A DNA stretch of 12,333 bases from JAZNSB01 sp045590955 (GTDB lineage: Bacteria; Pseudomonadota; Alphaproteobacteria; RF32; CAG-239), in contig JAZNSB010000045.1 in the NCBI GenBank assembly GCA_045590955.1, positions 1 to 12,333 of the forward strand, given 5' to 3'. Shown here in pieces: positions 1 through 6,594 of this stretch (its first letter is position 1; each line of letters starts with the position of its first letter). The notes under the pieces were generated by a model. It had not been told where the DNA came from and searched no databases. It saw only the letters and a list, made by a program, of their open reading frames with translations. The position numbers and the translations under genes were made by a program.

Positions 1-15
1 ACAAAAGGAGAAAAA

Positions 16-1347
16 ATGACACATACAATATATGCATTATCAACCGCTGTTGGAAAATCCGGAGTTGCTGTTATAAGAGTTTCAGGACCCGATGCACAGA
101 CGGTTTTAAACAAGATGACCAAAATAAAAAATGCAGAAACAAGAAAAGCATACTTCTCTGCAATTTTTGACCCAAAAAGTAAAGAAACCATAGACCATGG
201 GCTGGTTTTGTTTTTTAAGTCCCCCAGCTCTTTTACAGGAGAAGATGTTGTTGAACTTCAGGTTCACGGCTCAATAGCCGTAATAGAAATGTTGCTTACG
301 TCTTTGTCAAAACTTAAAAACTTCAAAATGGCAGAGCCGGGAGAATTTTCAAAAAGAGCTTTTTACAACTCAAAAATGGATTTAACCCAGGCAGAAGGTT
401 TGGCAGATTTAATAGACGCACAAACCTCTTCTCAACAAAGGGTTGCGATTCGCCAGATGGAGGGTGAGTTAAAAGGAATATATGAGGGGTGGAGAGAGAA
501 CCTTATTAGCACCCTTGCCTATCTTGAGGCTTACGTTGATTTTCCGGAAGAAGACATACCGCAAAGTCTGAGCAAACAAATAGAAAACAACGTAAAACAG
601 CTAAAAAAGAACATAAAACAACACCTAAAAAATACGTCTGGAGAGAGATTAAGAGATGGTTTTAGGGTTGTAATTGTAGGCCCGCCAAATGCCGGTAAAT
701 CAAGCTTGTTAAATAGCATTGTAAAAAGAGAGGCTGCAATTGTTTCAGACATCGCCGGCACCACCAGAGATGCCATAGATGTTTTTTTAGACATTGGTGG
801 CTATCCTGTAATTTTCACAGATACGGCCGGACTACGAGACACAAAAGACAAAATAGAACAAATCGGCGTCAAGGTTGCTTTATCAAAATTAAAAGACGCA
901 GACTTAGTAATATGTTTATATGATGGATTAAAAGACTCTGTTCAAGTGTTTGAAAGTGTGTTAAAAAAACAAAAAGAAAAAGTACTGCTTGTTGCTAACA
1001 AGGCAGATAAAATGACAGAAAAAGAAAAAAAACAACACCAACAAAACGGAGCACTTACAATCTCTGCAAAACAAAAATCAGGTATAGACAGCATCTTTTC
1101 TGCCATTAAAAACAAAATAGCAGAAAATATAAACGAAGAAGCCGGCGGAATAATAACCAGAAGTCGCTACCGCGAGTCGCTAGAAGAGTGTTTAGAACAC
1201 CTAGAAAGATTTGATATAAATTCAGACATTGAGTTATGTGCCGAAGATATAAGGCTGGCCGCCCGATCAATCGGAAAAATTACCGGAAAAATTGAAGTTA
1301 ATGATATTTTAAATAAAATTTTTGGAAGCTTTTGCATTGGAAAGTAA
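16..1347 (+). CDS. mnmE: tRNA uridine-5-carboxymethylaminomethyl modification GTPase MnmE
   Basis: MnmE is a GTPase that, with MnmG, installs the (carboxymethyl)aminomethyl group at C5 of wobble U34 in certain tRNAs. The 443-residue protein has the family layout: an N-terminal tetrahydrofolate-binding domain (about 1-118), a helical domain, and a G domain inserted at about 215-375. Visible motifs are G1 GPPNAGKS (222-229), the TTRD switch I motif (249-252), DTAG (269-272) and NKAD (328-331). The protein ends in Cys-Ile-Gly-Lys (Cys440), the family's catalytic C-terminal signature, so it is intact. An AAGGAG Shine-Dalgarno at about positions 5-10 fits the ATG start. Its promoter lies outside the window. 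No terminator hairpin follows, so its transcript probably reads into the next gene. Its partner mnmG lies about 590 bases downstream, separated by an unrelated orphan gene. Confidence 0.97.
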   Translation: MTHTIYALSTAVGKSGVAVIRVSGPDAQTVLNKMTKIKNAETRKAYFSAIFDPKSKETIDHGLVLFFKSPSSFTGEDVVELQVHGSIAVIEMLLTSLSKLKNFKMAEPGEFSKRAFYNSKMDLTQAEGLADLIDAQTSSQQRVAIRQMEGELKGIYEGWRENLISTLAYLEAYVDFPEEDIPQSLSKQIENNVKQLKKNIKQHLKNTSGERLRDGFRVVIVGPPNAGKSSLLNSIVKREAAIVSDIAGTTRDAIDVFLDIGGYPVIFTDTAGLRDTKDKIEQIGVKVALSKLKDADLVICLYDGLKDSVQVFESVLKKQKEKVLLVANKADKMTEKEKKQHQQNGALTISAKQKSGIDSIFSAIKNKIAENINEEAGGIITRSRYRESLEECLEHLERFDINSDIELCAEDIRLAARSIGKITGKIEVNDILNKIFGSFCIGK

Positions 1348-1376
1348 TTGACACGCCTCTAAAAAAATGATATTAT
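1348..1376 (+). promoter_or_regulatory. Strong sigma70-type promoter for the orphan gene
   Basis: TTGACA (1348-1353) is a perfect -35 hexamer placed directly after the mnmE stop codon. It is followed by a 17-base spacer and TATTAT (1371-1376), a 5/6 match to the -10 consensus. Transcription would start near 1383, leaving a 5' leader of about 40 bases before the ATG at 1424. This is one of the two best promoter matches I found. The hexamers and spacing are seen directly; activity is inferred. Confidence 0.75.
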
Positions 1377-1423
1377 TACAACAGAAAAAAACATTATTAA
1401 TACATTACTAAAAAATAAATCAT

Positions 1424-1807
1424 ATGAAAAAAGAAAATACTCAAGATGTGGTCTTAGGTTACGTAATAAACTTTGATCCGACCAAAAGTTGTCCGGAAAT
1501 GTATCAGGTGTTTGAGGCCCCTCTTTCATGTCCATTGGACACAGCTGCTTTTAGAAGCCTTTGCAAGACAGCCTCAGACAAAGAAGTTCTTATGGAAGTA
1601 CGCAGAAGTGCTTTTGCAATGGTAGCGACATGCACTTTTGAAGATGCAAAGAAAGAGTTTGAAAAAAAGGGTTCCATCACTGACAACACACGCTGCATCC
1701 TACACTGGTTGCTTTCATTGGCCAGTAGTGAGCACCACATCATGGGCGAGGCACCCATGACGGATCTCGTTGATTTTATAATCAAAAGCCATATTACAAT
1801 TTGCTGA
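1424..1807 (+). CDS. Hypothetical cysteine-rich protein, orphan between mnmE and mnmG
   Basis: I do not recognise this 127-residue protein. It has six cysteines (23, 36, 47, 70, 91, 127, the last being the final residue) and His94, His104, His105 and His123, but no CxxC pair or classical zinc-finger spacing. It has no signal peptide or clear membrane segment, so it is probably a small soluble cytoplasmic protein with mixed helical content. The ATG at 1424 lacks a convincing Shine-Dalgarno, unlike most neighbours, so translation may be weak or use an AT-rich leader. A hand count over 1501-1800 gives about 44% GC, somewhat above the flanking DNA. The gene has its own near-consensus promoter and its own terminator, and so forms an independent unit inside a conserved housekeeping cluster. 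An antisense frame at 1504-1821 exists, but the promoter and terminator orientation favour the plus strand. Coding status is likely but not proven. Confidence 0.65.
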   Translation: MKKENTQDVVLGYVINFDPTKSCPEMYQVFEAPLSCPLDTAAFRSLCKTASDKEVLMEVRRSAFAMVATCTFEDAKKEFEKKGSITDNTRCILHWLLSLASSEHHIMGEAPMTDLVDFIIKSHITIC

Positions 1808-1820
1808 CAGCAACCTGTCA
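1805..1820 (+). other. Short hairpin overlapping the orphan gene's stop codon
   Basis: TGACAG (1805-1810) and CTGTCA (1815-1820) form a perfect 6-bp stem with a four-base CAAC loop. The TGA stop codon is the first three bases of the stem. No T-run follows directly, so this is not the terminator, which lies 21 bases further on. It could protect the mRNA 3' end or act at termination. The role is inference. Confidence 0.4.
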
Positions 1821-1840
1821 TGCTTTTGCCAATAAGTAGT

Positions 1841-1880
1841 AAACGTCGGCACTCGTGAGAGCCCCGACGTTTTTTCTTTT
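1841..1880 (+). terminator. Intrinsic terminator after the orphan gene
   Basis: AAACGTCGG (1841-1849) pairs perfectly with CCGACGTTT (1864-1872), a 9-bp stem. A CTC/GAG pairing can extend it partly into the loop. A T-rich run to 1880 follows. This is a textbook rho-independent terminator. It would end transcripts from the orphan promoter and read-through from mnmE, which implies a separate promoter for mnmG. Confidence 0.88.
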
Positions 1881-1887
1881 AAAATTC

Positions 1888-1916
1888 TTGATTCTATTCA
1901 AAAAGTATTGTATTTG
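1888..1916 (+). promoter_or_regulatory. Weak candidate promoter for mnmG
   Basis: TTGATT (1888-1893) and TATTTG (1911-1916) are separated by 17 bases in the only gap between the upstream terminator and mnmG. Matches to consensus are modest (4/6 and 3/6). The main support is positional: mnmG follows a strong terminator, so it needs a promoter here or must depend on read-through. Confidence 0.3.
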
Positions 1917-1933
1917 CTAAGCAAGAGGAAAAA

Positions 1934-3775
1934 ATGCAAACACAATATGATGTAATAGTTATTGGAGGTGGGCATGCCGGTTGTGAAGCGTGTGCCGCAT
2001 CTGCCAGAATTGGAGCAAAAACAGCTCTTTTTACACACTCCATAAACACAATTGGAGAAATGTCTTGCAATCCGGCAATCGGAGGGCTTGGCAAAGGGCA
2101 TCTTGTAAGAGAAATTGATGCTCTTGACGGTCTTATGGCCAAGGTAATTGATAAAGCGGGCATTCAATTTAGAATGCTTAATGCATCTAAAGGACCGGCA
2201 GTTCAAGGCCCAAGAGCCCAAGCAGACAGATCGTTGTATAAAAAATATATGCAGCAAGCCCTTAAGGAACAAAAAAATCTTGATATTGTTGAGGCACCTG
2301 TTGAAGGCTTGTTGTTTGAAAAAGATGCCGTCTGTGGCATTGTTTTGGCAAACGGAGAACAAATAAAGGCAAAGGCCGTTGTTCTTACATCGGGAACGTT
2401 TCTAAACGGAATAATGTTTGTTGGTCGCCAAACCTCAGAAGGTGGCAGAATAAATGACGTTACCTGTAAGGGGATAACCCCGTTTTTAGAAAGCAGAGGC
2501 CTTAAACTTGGGCGCTTAAAAACAGGAACCCCTGCCCGACTAAATGGCAAAACCATAAACTGGGACATTTTAGAAAAGCAAGCCGGAGATGAAAAACCTG
2601 AACCTTTTTCCTATATGACAGATAGCCTAAACGTAAAACAAATAGAGTGTGGAATTACCTATACAAACGAAGAAACGCACAAAACAATAAGAGATAATTT
2701 TTCAAAGTGTGCACTGTTTTCCGGCCTAATAAAAGGTGTTGGACCAAGATATTGTCCAAGCATTGAAGATAAGCTTGTAAAGTTTGCAGACAGAACCGCG
2801 CATCAGGTTTTTTTAGAGCCCGAAGGGTATGATACCGACGTAGTTTACCCAAACGGCATATCAACATCTTTGCCCGCGGACGTTCAAGATAAGTTTTTAA
2901 GAACAATTAAGGGACTGGAAAACGTAGAAATTTTAAAATATGCATACGCCATAGAGTATGATTACGTTGATCCACAAGAATTAACCAACACACTGGAAAC
3001 AAAAAAGGTTTCCAACCTGTTCTTGGCTGGTCAAATAAACGGCACAACAGGATATGAAGAAGCCGGAGCACAAGGTCTGGTTGCTGGCGCAAATGCGGCT
3101 CTTAAAGTGCTAGGAAAGCCTCCTTTTTGTATAGATAGAAGCCAAGGGTACACGGGGGTTATGATTGACGATCTTATAACAAAAGGCGTTGACGAACCAT
3201 ACAGAATGTTTACTTCCCGCTCAGAATATAGGTTGTTTCTGCGTGCTGACAATGCTGATGAGCGGTTGACAGAACTGGGGCACAATCACGGGTTGGTTGG
3301 AACAGAAAGGTATGAGCGTTTTTGTTCTAAGTACTCAACAATAGCAGACTATAGGAATCGCTTGCAAAACATTTTTGTAACCCCAAACACTCTTGAAAAA
3401 CACGGAATAAAAAGCAAAAAAGACGGAACAAAACGCTCTGCTTTTTATATCTTGTCTTATGTCAACGTTTCACGTGAAACATTTAATGAAATGTTTCCTG
3501 ATTTCAAGAAAATGCCGGAATATGTATTTTCTTTTCTTTCAACAGAATCGAAGTATTCCGGGTATTTAAAAAGACAACAGGCTGACATTGACTTATTCAA
3601 AAAAGACGAGGGGTTAAAAATTAAAAAAGATTTGGATTATGAAAAAATTGGCGGACTTTCCAGAGAAATGGTCGCCAAACTTTCAAAGGTCAGGCCATCT
3701 ACCATTGGAGAAGCCTCAAGAATCCCAGGAGTAACCCCGGCAGCAATAATCGCTATACTTGGACACTTAAAGTAA
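1934..3775 (+). CDS. mnmG: tRNA uridine-5-carboxymethylaminomethyl modification enzyme MnmG (GidA)
   Basis: MnmG is the FAD-dependent partner of MnmE in forming the C5 modification of tRNA wobble U34. The 613-residue protein starts with the FAD-binding Rossmann motif GGGHAG (11-16). It has the family's two functional cysteines, Cys45 (in MSCNPAIGG) and Cys274 (in RYCPSIEDK), which correspond to E. coli Cys47 and Cys277. A second FAD-contact block, AGQINGTTGYEEA, is at 365-377. The C-terminal helical domain ends in the canonical block RPSTIGEASRIPGVTPAA, so the protein is complete. AGAGG ahead of the ATG at 1934 fixes the start. Residues 512-516 (VSRET) are encoded by a parS site. They fall in a segment that aligns, by eye, with a variable stretch of E. 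coli MnmG, so the DNA site may have shaped the local protein sequence. A strong terminator follows. Confidence 0.97.
   Translation: MQTQYDVIVIGGGHAGCEACAASARIGAKTALFTHSINTIGEMSCNPAIGGLGKGHLVREIDALDGLMAKVIDKAGIQFRMLNASKGPAVQGPRAQADRSLYKKYMQQALKEQKNLDIVEAPVEGLLFEKDAVCGIVLANGEQIKAKAVVLTSGTFLNGIMFVGRQTSEGGRINDVTCKGITPFLESRGLKLGRLKTGTPARLNGKTINWDILEKQAGDEKPEPFSYMTDSLNVKQIECGITYTNEETHKTIRDNFSKCALFSGLIKGVGPRYCPSIEDKLVKFADRTAHQVFLEPEGYDTDVVYPNGISTSLPADVQDKFLRTIKGLENVEILKYAYAIEYDYVDPQELTNTLETKKVSNLFLAGQINGTTGYEEAGAQGLVAGANAALKVLGKPPFCIDRSQGYTGVMIDDLITKGVDEPYRMFTSRSEYRLFLRADNADERLTELGHNHGLVGTERYERFCSKYSTIADYRNRLQNIFVTPNTLEKHGIKSKKDGTKRSAFYILSYVNVSRETFNEMFPDFKKMPEYVFSFLSTESKYSGYLKRQQADIDLFKKDEGLKIKKDLDYEKIGGLSREMVAKLSKVRPSTIGEASRIPGVTPAAIIAILGHLK
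3466..3481. promoter_or_regulatory. parS: parS centromere site inside mnmG (15/16 match)
   Basis: The sequence CGTTTCACGTGAAACA matches the widely conserved ParB-binding palindrome TGTTTCACGTGAAACA at 15 of 16 positions; only the first base differs. It lies in the mnmG frame as GTT-TCA-CGT-GAA-ACA, encoding VSRET. It is 478 bases from a perfect second copy and within 2 kb of parA and parB. ParB should load here and spread to organise the chromosome origin region for segregation. Binding is inferred from consensus and context. Confidence 0.88.
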
Positions 3776-3799
3776 AACAAACAAGAATAAAAACCATAT

Positions 3800-3835
3800 A
3801 AAGATGTAACACTTTGATTTTGTTACATCTTTTTT
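3800..3835 (+). terminator. Intrinsic terminator after mnmG
   Basis: AAAGATGTAACA (3800-3811) and TGTTACATCTTT (3821-3832) form a perfect 12-bp stem around a nine-base loop. The 3' arm runs into a T-tract ending at 3835. It separates mnmG from the rsmG-parAB operon, which has its own promoter immediately downstream. Confidence 0.88.
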
Positions 3836-3838
3836 GTG

Positions 3839-3867
3839 TTGATAATTTTTAAAAGCTCTTTTAAAAT
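3839..3867 (+). promoter_or_regulatory. Promoter of the rsmG-parA-parB operon
   Basis: TTGATA (3839-3844) and TAAAAT (3862-3867) each match the sigma70 consensus at 5 of 6 positions and are separated by 17 bases. Transcription would start near 3874, about 20 bases before the rsmG ATG. The perfect parS site begins about 70 bases downstream of that start, so ParB bound there could hinder elongation of its own operon. The hexamers are seen directly; the autoregulation is inference. Confidence 0.72.
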
Positions 3868-3893
3868 TAATTTAAAAGAAATATAAAGAAGTT

Positions 3894-4529
3894 ATGACAA
3901 ACGAAAATCAAAAATATGAGAATCTTAAAAGTGTTTTTTGTGATGTTTCACGTGAAACATTTTTTAAACTGGAGCTTTATGAAAAAAGCCTGGCGGAGTG
4001 GCAAGAAAAAATGAATCTTGTTAGTAAAAACACTCTTGATTTTGCGTGGAATCGTCATTTTTTGGACTCTGTTCAGATATATGATTTTATTCCAAAAAAT
4101 GCAGAAACGCTCTGTGATATTGGTTCTGGGGCTGGTTTTCCTGGAATGGTGTTGTCTGTTGTTGCGGCAGAAAAAACACCGTATTTAAAAATCAGTCTTG
4201 TAGAAAGTATAAACAAAAAAACGGTGTATTTAAATTTTGTTAAAGAAAAGCTTGGTCTGGATGTTGAGGTTTTAAATCAAAGGGCAGAGACTATTTTAAA
4301 AAAATTTGACGTTATTACTTCTAGGGCAGTTGCTTCGCTTGATAAGCTTTTCGGACTAGCTGTTGGTTTGTGTAAAAAAGATACAACGCTAATTTTTCTA
4401 AAAGGTGAAAAATATGCTGAAGAAATTGCAGAAGCAAGAAGACGGTGGCTGTTTGATTGTGACCAAAAAGACAGCAAAACATCAGAAAAAAGTAAAATTT
4501 TAATCATTAAAAACTTAAGGAGAAAATAA
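3894..4529 (+). CDS. rsmG: 16S rRNA (guanine-N7) methyltransferase RsmG (GidB)
   Basis: RsmG transfers a methyl group from S-adenosylmethionine to N7 of G527 (E. coli numbering) of 16S rRNA in the decoding region. The 211-residue protein has the class I SAM-binding glycine loop DIGSGAGFPG (75-84) and the family blocks WQEKMNLVS near 35-43 and SRAVASLDKL further on. The length is normal for the family. The ATG at 3894 is preceded by AAAGAAG, a weak Shine-Dalgarno. Residues 18-22 (VSRET) are encoded by a perfect parS site. The gene is first in an operon with parA, whose ATG lies one base after the rsmG stop. In known bacteria, loss of RsmG can give low-level streptomycin resistance. Confidence 0.95.
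   Translation: MTNENQKYENLKSVFCDVSRETFFKLELYEKSLAEWQEKMNLVSKNTLDFAWNRHFLDSVQIYDFIPKNAETLCDIGSGAGFPGMVLSVVAAEKTPYLKISLVESINKKTVYLNFVKEKLGLDVEVLNQRAETILKKFDVITSRAVASLDKLFGLAVGLCKKDTTLIFLKGEKYAEEIAEARRRWLFDCDQKDSKTSEKSKILIIKNLRRK
3943..3960. promoter_or_regulatory. parS: parS centromere site inside rsmG (perfect 18-bp palindrome)
   Basis: TGTTTCACGTGAAACA (3944-3959) is an exact match to the 16-bp parS consensus, and the flanking A and T extend the perfect palindrome to 18 bp. It sits near the 5' end of rsmG, where it encodes VSRET in the same frame as the mnmG copy. It lies about 70 bases downstream of the predicted operon start and about 590 bases upstream of parA. ParB should nucleate here. 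Confidence 0.95.
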
Positions 4530-4530
4530 T

Positions 4531-5310
4531 ATGCCAAGAATAATTGCTATATCAAATCGCAAAGGTGGTGTTGGCAAAACAACCACAACGGTTAATATCG
4601 CTACAGCAATGGCCGCAGCCAACAAGAAAGTGTTGGTTATTGATCTTGATCCGCAAGGAAACGCATCAACGTCCATGGGAATTAACAAAACAGGCAGAAT
4701 GTCTTCAAGCTATGACATTCTTATCGGTGCCAAAAAAATTTCTGAAGCGGTGGTTTGGACCGAAATCCCGGGTTTTTCAATAATTCCGTCTTCACCGGAT
4801 TTAGCCGGGGCAGAGGTTGAGCTCGTTAGCGCAAACAGAAGGGAGTTTGCACTAAAAGATGCGCTTCAAAAAGAAGTCTTAAGTTATGATTACGTTTTGA
4901 TTGATTGTCCGCCCTCTTTAAGTTTGGTTACAATAAACGCACTTGTAGCCGCTAACGCTGTAATTGTGCCTTTGCAGTGTGAGTTTTTGGCTCTTGAGGG
5001 TATTACAGACCTTATTGGCAACATAAACCTGATTAAAAAGCACTTTAATCCACAGCTTGAGCTGCAGGGTGTTGTTCTTACCATGTATGACAGAAGAAAC
5101 AACCTAAGTCAGTTAGTGGAAGAAGATGTTAGAAACTTTTTTGGCAAAAAGGTTTATGAAACCGTTATTCCGAGAAACGTAAGAATTTCGGAAGCGCCAT
5201 CACACGGAAAACCAGTATTGTTGTATGATTATAAATGTTCTGGTTCCCAAGCCTATATCGGTTTAACCAGAGAAGTATTAAAAAGAGAAAAGGAATTGGT
5301 AGCATGTTAG
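4531..5310 (+). CDS. parA: Chromosome-partitioning ATPase ParA (Soj family)
   Basis: ParA is a deviant Walker-type ATPase that binds DNA non-specifically when ATP-bound and moves ParB-parS complexes during chromosome segregation. The 259-residue protein has the deviant Walker A box RKGGVGKTTT (10-19) with the signature lysine Lys11 as well as Lys16. It has the Walker A' segment around Asp38-Asp40 (VLVIDLDPQGN) and Walker B Asp125 in LIDCPPS. It has no N-terminal helix-turn-helix extension, so it is the short chromosomal (Soj-like) type, not a plasmid P1-type ParA. A clear AAGGAG (4516-4521 region) precedes the ATG. It starts one base after the rsmG stop and overlaps parB by 7 bases, which suggests translational coupling. 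Confidence 0.96.
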   Translation: MPRIIAISNRKGGVGKTTTTVNIATAMAAANKKVLVIDLDPQGNASTSMGINKTGRMSSSYDILIGAKKISEAVVWTEIPGFSIIPSSPDLAGAEVELVSANRREFALKDALQKEVLSYDYVLIDCPPSLSLVTINALVAANAVIVPLQCEFLALEGITDLIGNINLIKKHFNPQLELQGVVLTMYDRRNNLSQLVEEDVRNFFGKKVYETVIPRNVRISEAPSHGKPVLLYDYKCSGSQAYIGLTREVLKREKELVAC

Positions 5311-6254
5311 AAAAAAAAGGATTGGGCAGGGGGCTTGGTGCTCTTTTGGGAGATGTAAATCTGTCTGTTGTTGAAGATGTGATTGGTGTTTCAGACACAA
5401 ACACAAGTAAGGACACAAACGTTGATATAGACTTGCTTTATCCAAGCAGCTTTCAGCCAAGAAAAGATTTTGATGATGATTCTATGAAGGCTCTAATTGT
5501 TTCTGTAAAAGAAAAGGGGGTTTTACAACCCTTGTTGGTTAGAAAAAGAGGAGATAAGTTTGAAATAATTGCCGGAGAAAGACGCTGGAGGGCAGCCCAA
5601 GAAGCCGGACTTAGAAGGGTTCCTGTAATTATTAAAGATTTTAGCGATAAAGAGGTTTTGGAAGTGGCCTTGGTTGAAAACCTCTTGAGAGAAAATCTAA
5701 ACCCAATTGAAGAAGCAGAAGGTTTTGTAAGGCTTATAGAAGAGTTTTCTCACACTCAAGAGGCTTTGTCGCAAATTGTTGGAAAATCAAGAAGTTATGT
5801 GGCAAACGCCCTCAGGTTGCTAAATTTACCGGAAGAAGTAAAACAGCTTGTTTCTGATAAAAAAATCAGCGCAGGCCATGCCAGAACCTTGGTTGGAGCA
5901 AAAGACCCGCTAAAACTCGCTTATAAAATAGTTGAACAAGATTTGAGTGTAAGACAAGTTGAAAATATTGTGGCAAAACAAAAAAGTATTGTCGGAAACA
6001 AGCCAAGATTGGCCAAAGATGAAGACATAGAACAAATTGAAAAAGATTTAAAAGACGCTCTGGGACTTAGAATTGCTGTTACACCAAACAAAAAAGGTGG
6101 TGGAAAAGTTGTTTTACAGTATGCATCGGTTGCAGAACTTGATATGATTATTAATATATTGGAACAAAAACAAACACCTTTGGCTCCTAAGGTTGCAACA
6201 CAAAGCCAACCGGAGGTGACAGAAGATGGTTTTACAATAGACTTTATTGACTAG
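5304..6254 (+). CDS. parB: Chromosome-partitioning protein ParB (Spo0J family CTPase)
   Basis: ParB binds parS, then slides as a CTP-dependent clamp and stimulates ParA. I place the start at the ATG at 5304, giving 316 residues beginning MLEKKGLGRGLGALLGD, the usual ParB N-terminus. An upstream in-frame ATG at 5235 lies inside parA and would add residues foreign to the family. Visible features are the arginine-rich CTP-binding box GERRWRA (91-97), the ENLLRENLNP block (125-134), a helix-turn-helix for parS recognition around 153-172 (VGKSRSYVANALRLL), the ISAGHA block after it, and a C-terminal dimerisation region. AAAAGGA lies about 10 bases before the start. Two parS sites lie just upstream in the same cluster. 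Confidence 0.95.
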   Translation: MLEKKGLGRGLGALLGDVNLSVVEDVIGVSDTNTSKDTNVDIDLLYPSSFQPRKDFDDDSMKALIVSVKEKGVLQPLLVRKRGDKFEIIAGERRWRAAQEAGLRRVPVIIKDFSDKEVLEVALVENLLRENLNPIEEAEGFVRLIEEFSHTQEALSQIVGKSRSYVANALRLLNLPEEVKQLVSDKKISAGHARTLVGAKDPLKLAYKIVEQDLSVRQVENIVAKQKSIVGNKPRLAKDEDIEQIEKDLKDALGLRIAVTPNKKGGGKVVLQYASVAELDMIINILEQKQTPLAPKVATQSQPEVTEDGFTIDFID

Positions 6255-6263
6255 GAGATAATA

Positions 6264-6512
6264 ATGGAAAACAACGATTCTTCACAAATTTTGGAAGAGA
6301 TGATAAAAAAATGTGTGGCTGCCGGCTACATTACAACAAAAAACGTTGAAAAGATTGCAAGGGCAAAGGCAATGATGTTTGGCTCAAAAGAGTGGACAAG
6401 ATGTCCTTGCGACGGACAAAACAGCGCCAGATACTGTATATCTGAAATGTGCAAAAAAGACATTGAAGAAAAAGGCGTTTGCCACTGCAATTGTTATCAA
6501 AAAAACAAATAA
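6264..6512 (+). CDS. Small Fe-S protein resembling ferredoxin:thioredoxin reductase catalytic chain
   Basis: This is an 82-residue protein whose C-terminal half is cysteine-rich: Cys47-Pro-Cys49, Cys58, Cys63, Cys73-His-Cys75 and an extra Cys77. The CPC...CHC frame, including the EEKGVCHC segment, resembles the catalytic beta chain of ferredoxin:thioredoxin reductase (FTR). FTR uses a [4Fe-4S] cluster and a redox-active disulfide to reduce thioredoxins or other disulfide proteins. The middle pair differs from the classical CPC: it is Cys58 and Cys63, four residues apart. The N-terminal 45 residues are helical and carry only Cys17. AGGAGA overlaps the parB stop codon and lies five bases before the ATG, so the gene is almost certainly the last of the rsmG-parA-parB operon. 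The electron donor and partner are unknown. Family assignment is by motif only; an unrelated metal-binding protein remains possible. Confidence 0.62.
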   Translation: MENNDSSQILEEMIKKCVAAGYITTKNVEKIARAKAMMFGSKEWTRCPCDGQNSARYCISEMCKKDIEEKGVCHCNCYQKNK

Positions 6513-6594
6513 ACTATTACATTTAACTTTTAAAAAACCATTTGATTCTATAAATATTTGTGGTTAAATAAACAAAAAACACAAAGAGGATCAA

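Noticed and set aside
1504..1821. Minus-strand frame of 105 codons antisense to the orphan gene
   Set aside because: The promoter and the T-tailed terminator both point in the plus direction, and the minus frame has no visible promoter or ribosome-binding site.
3776..3893. Replication origin next to parAB
   Set aside because: No cluster of DnaA-box-like TTATCCACA sequences is seen in this or any other gap; the space holds a terminator and a promoter.
5235..5303. Possible longer N-terminus for ParB
   Set aside because: It lies inside parA, adds residues unlike ParB, and the ATG at 5304 gives the standard N-terminus with a ribosome-binding site.
6513..6594. Possible terminator or strong promoter between the FTR-like gene and the nuclease gene
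   Set aside because: Only weak competing AT pairings (for example TTTAAC with GTTAAA) without a T-run, and a promoter candidate matching at 4/6 in each hexamer; neither is strong enough to list.
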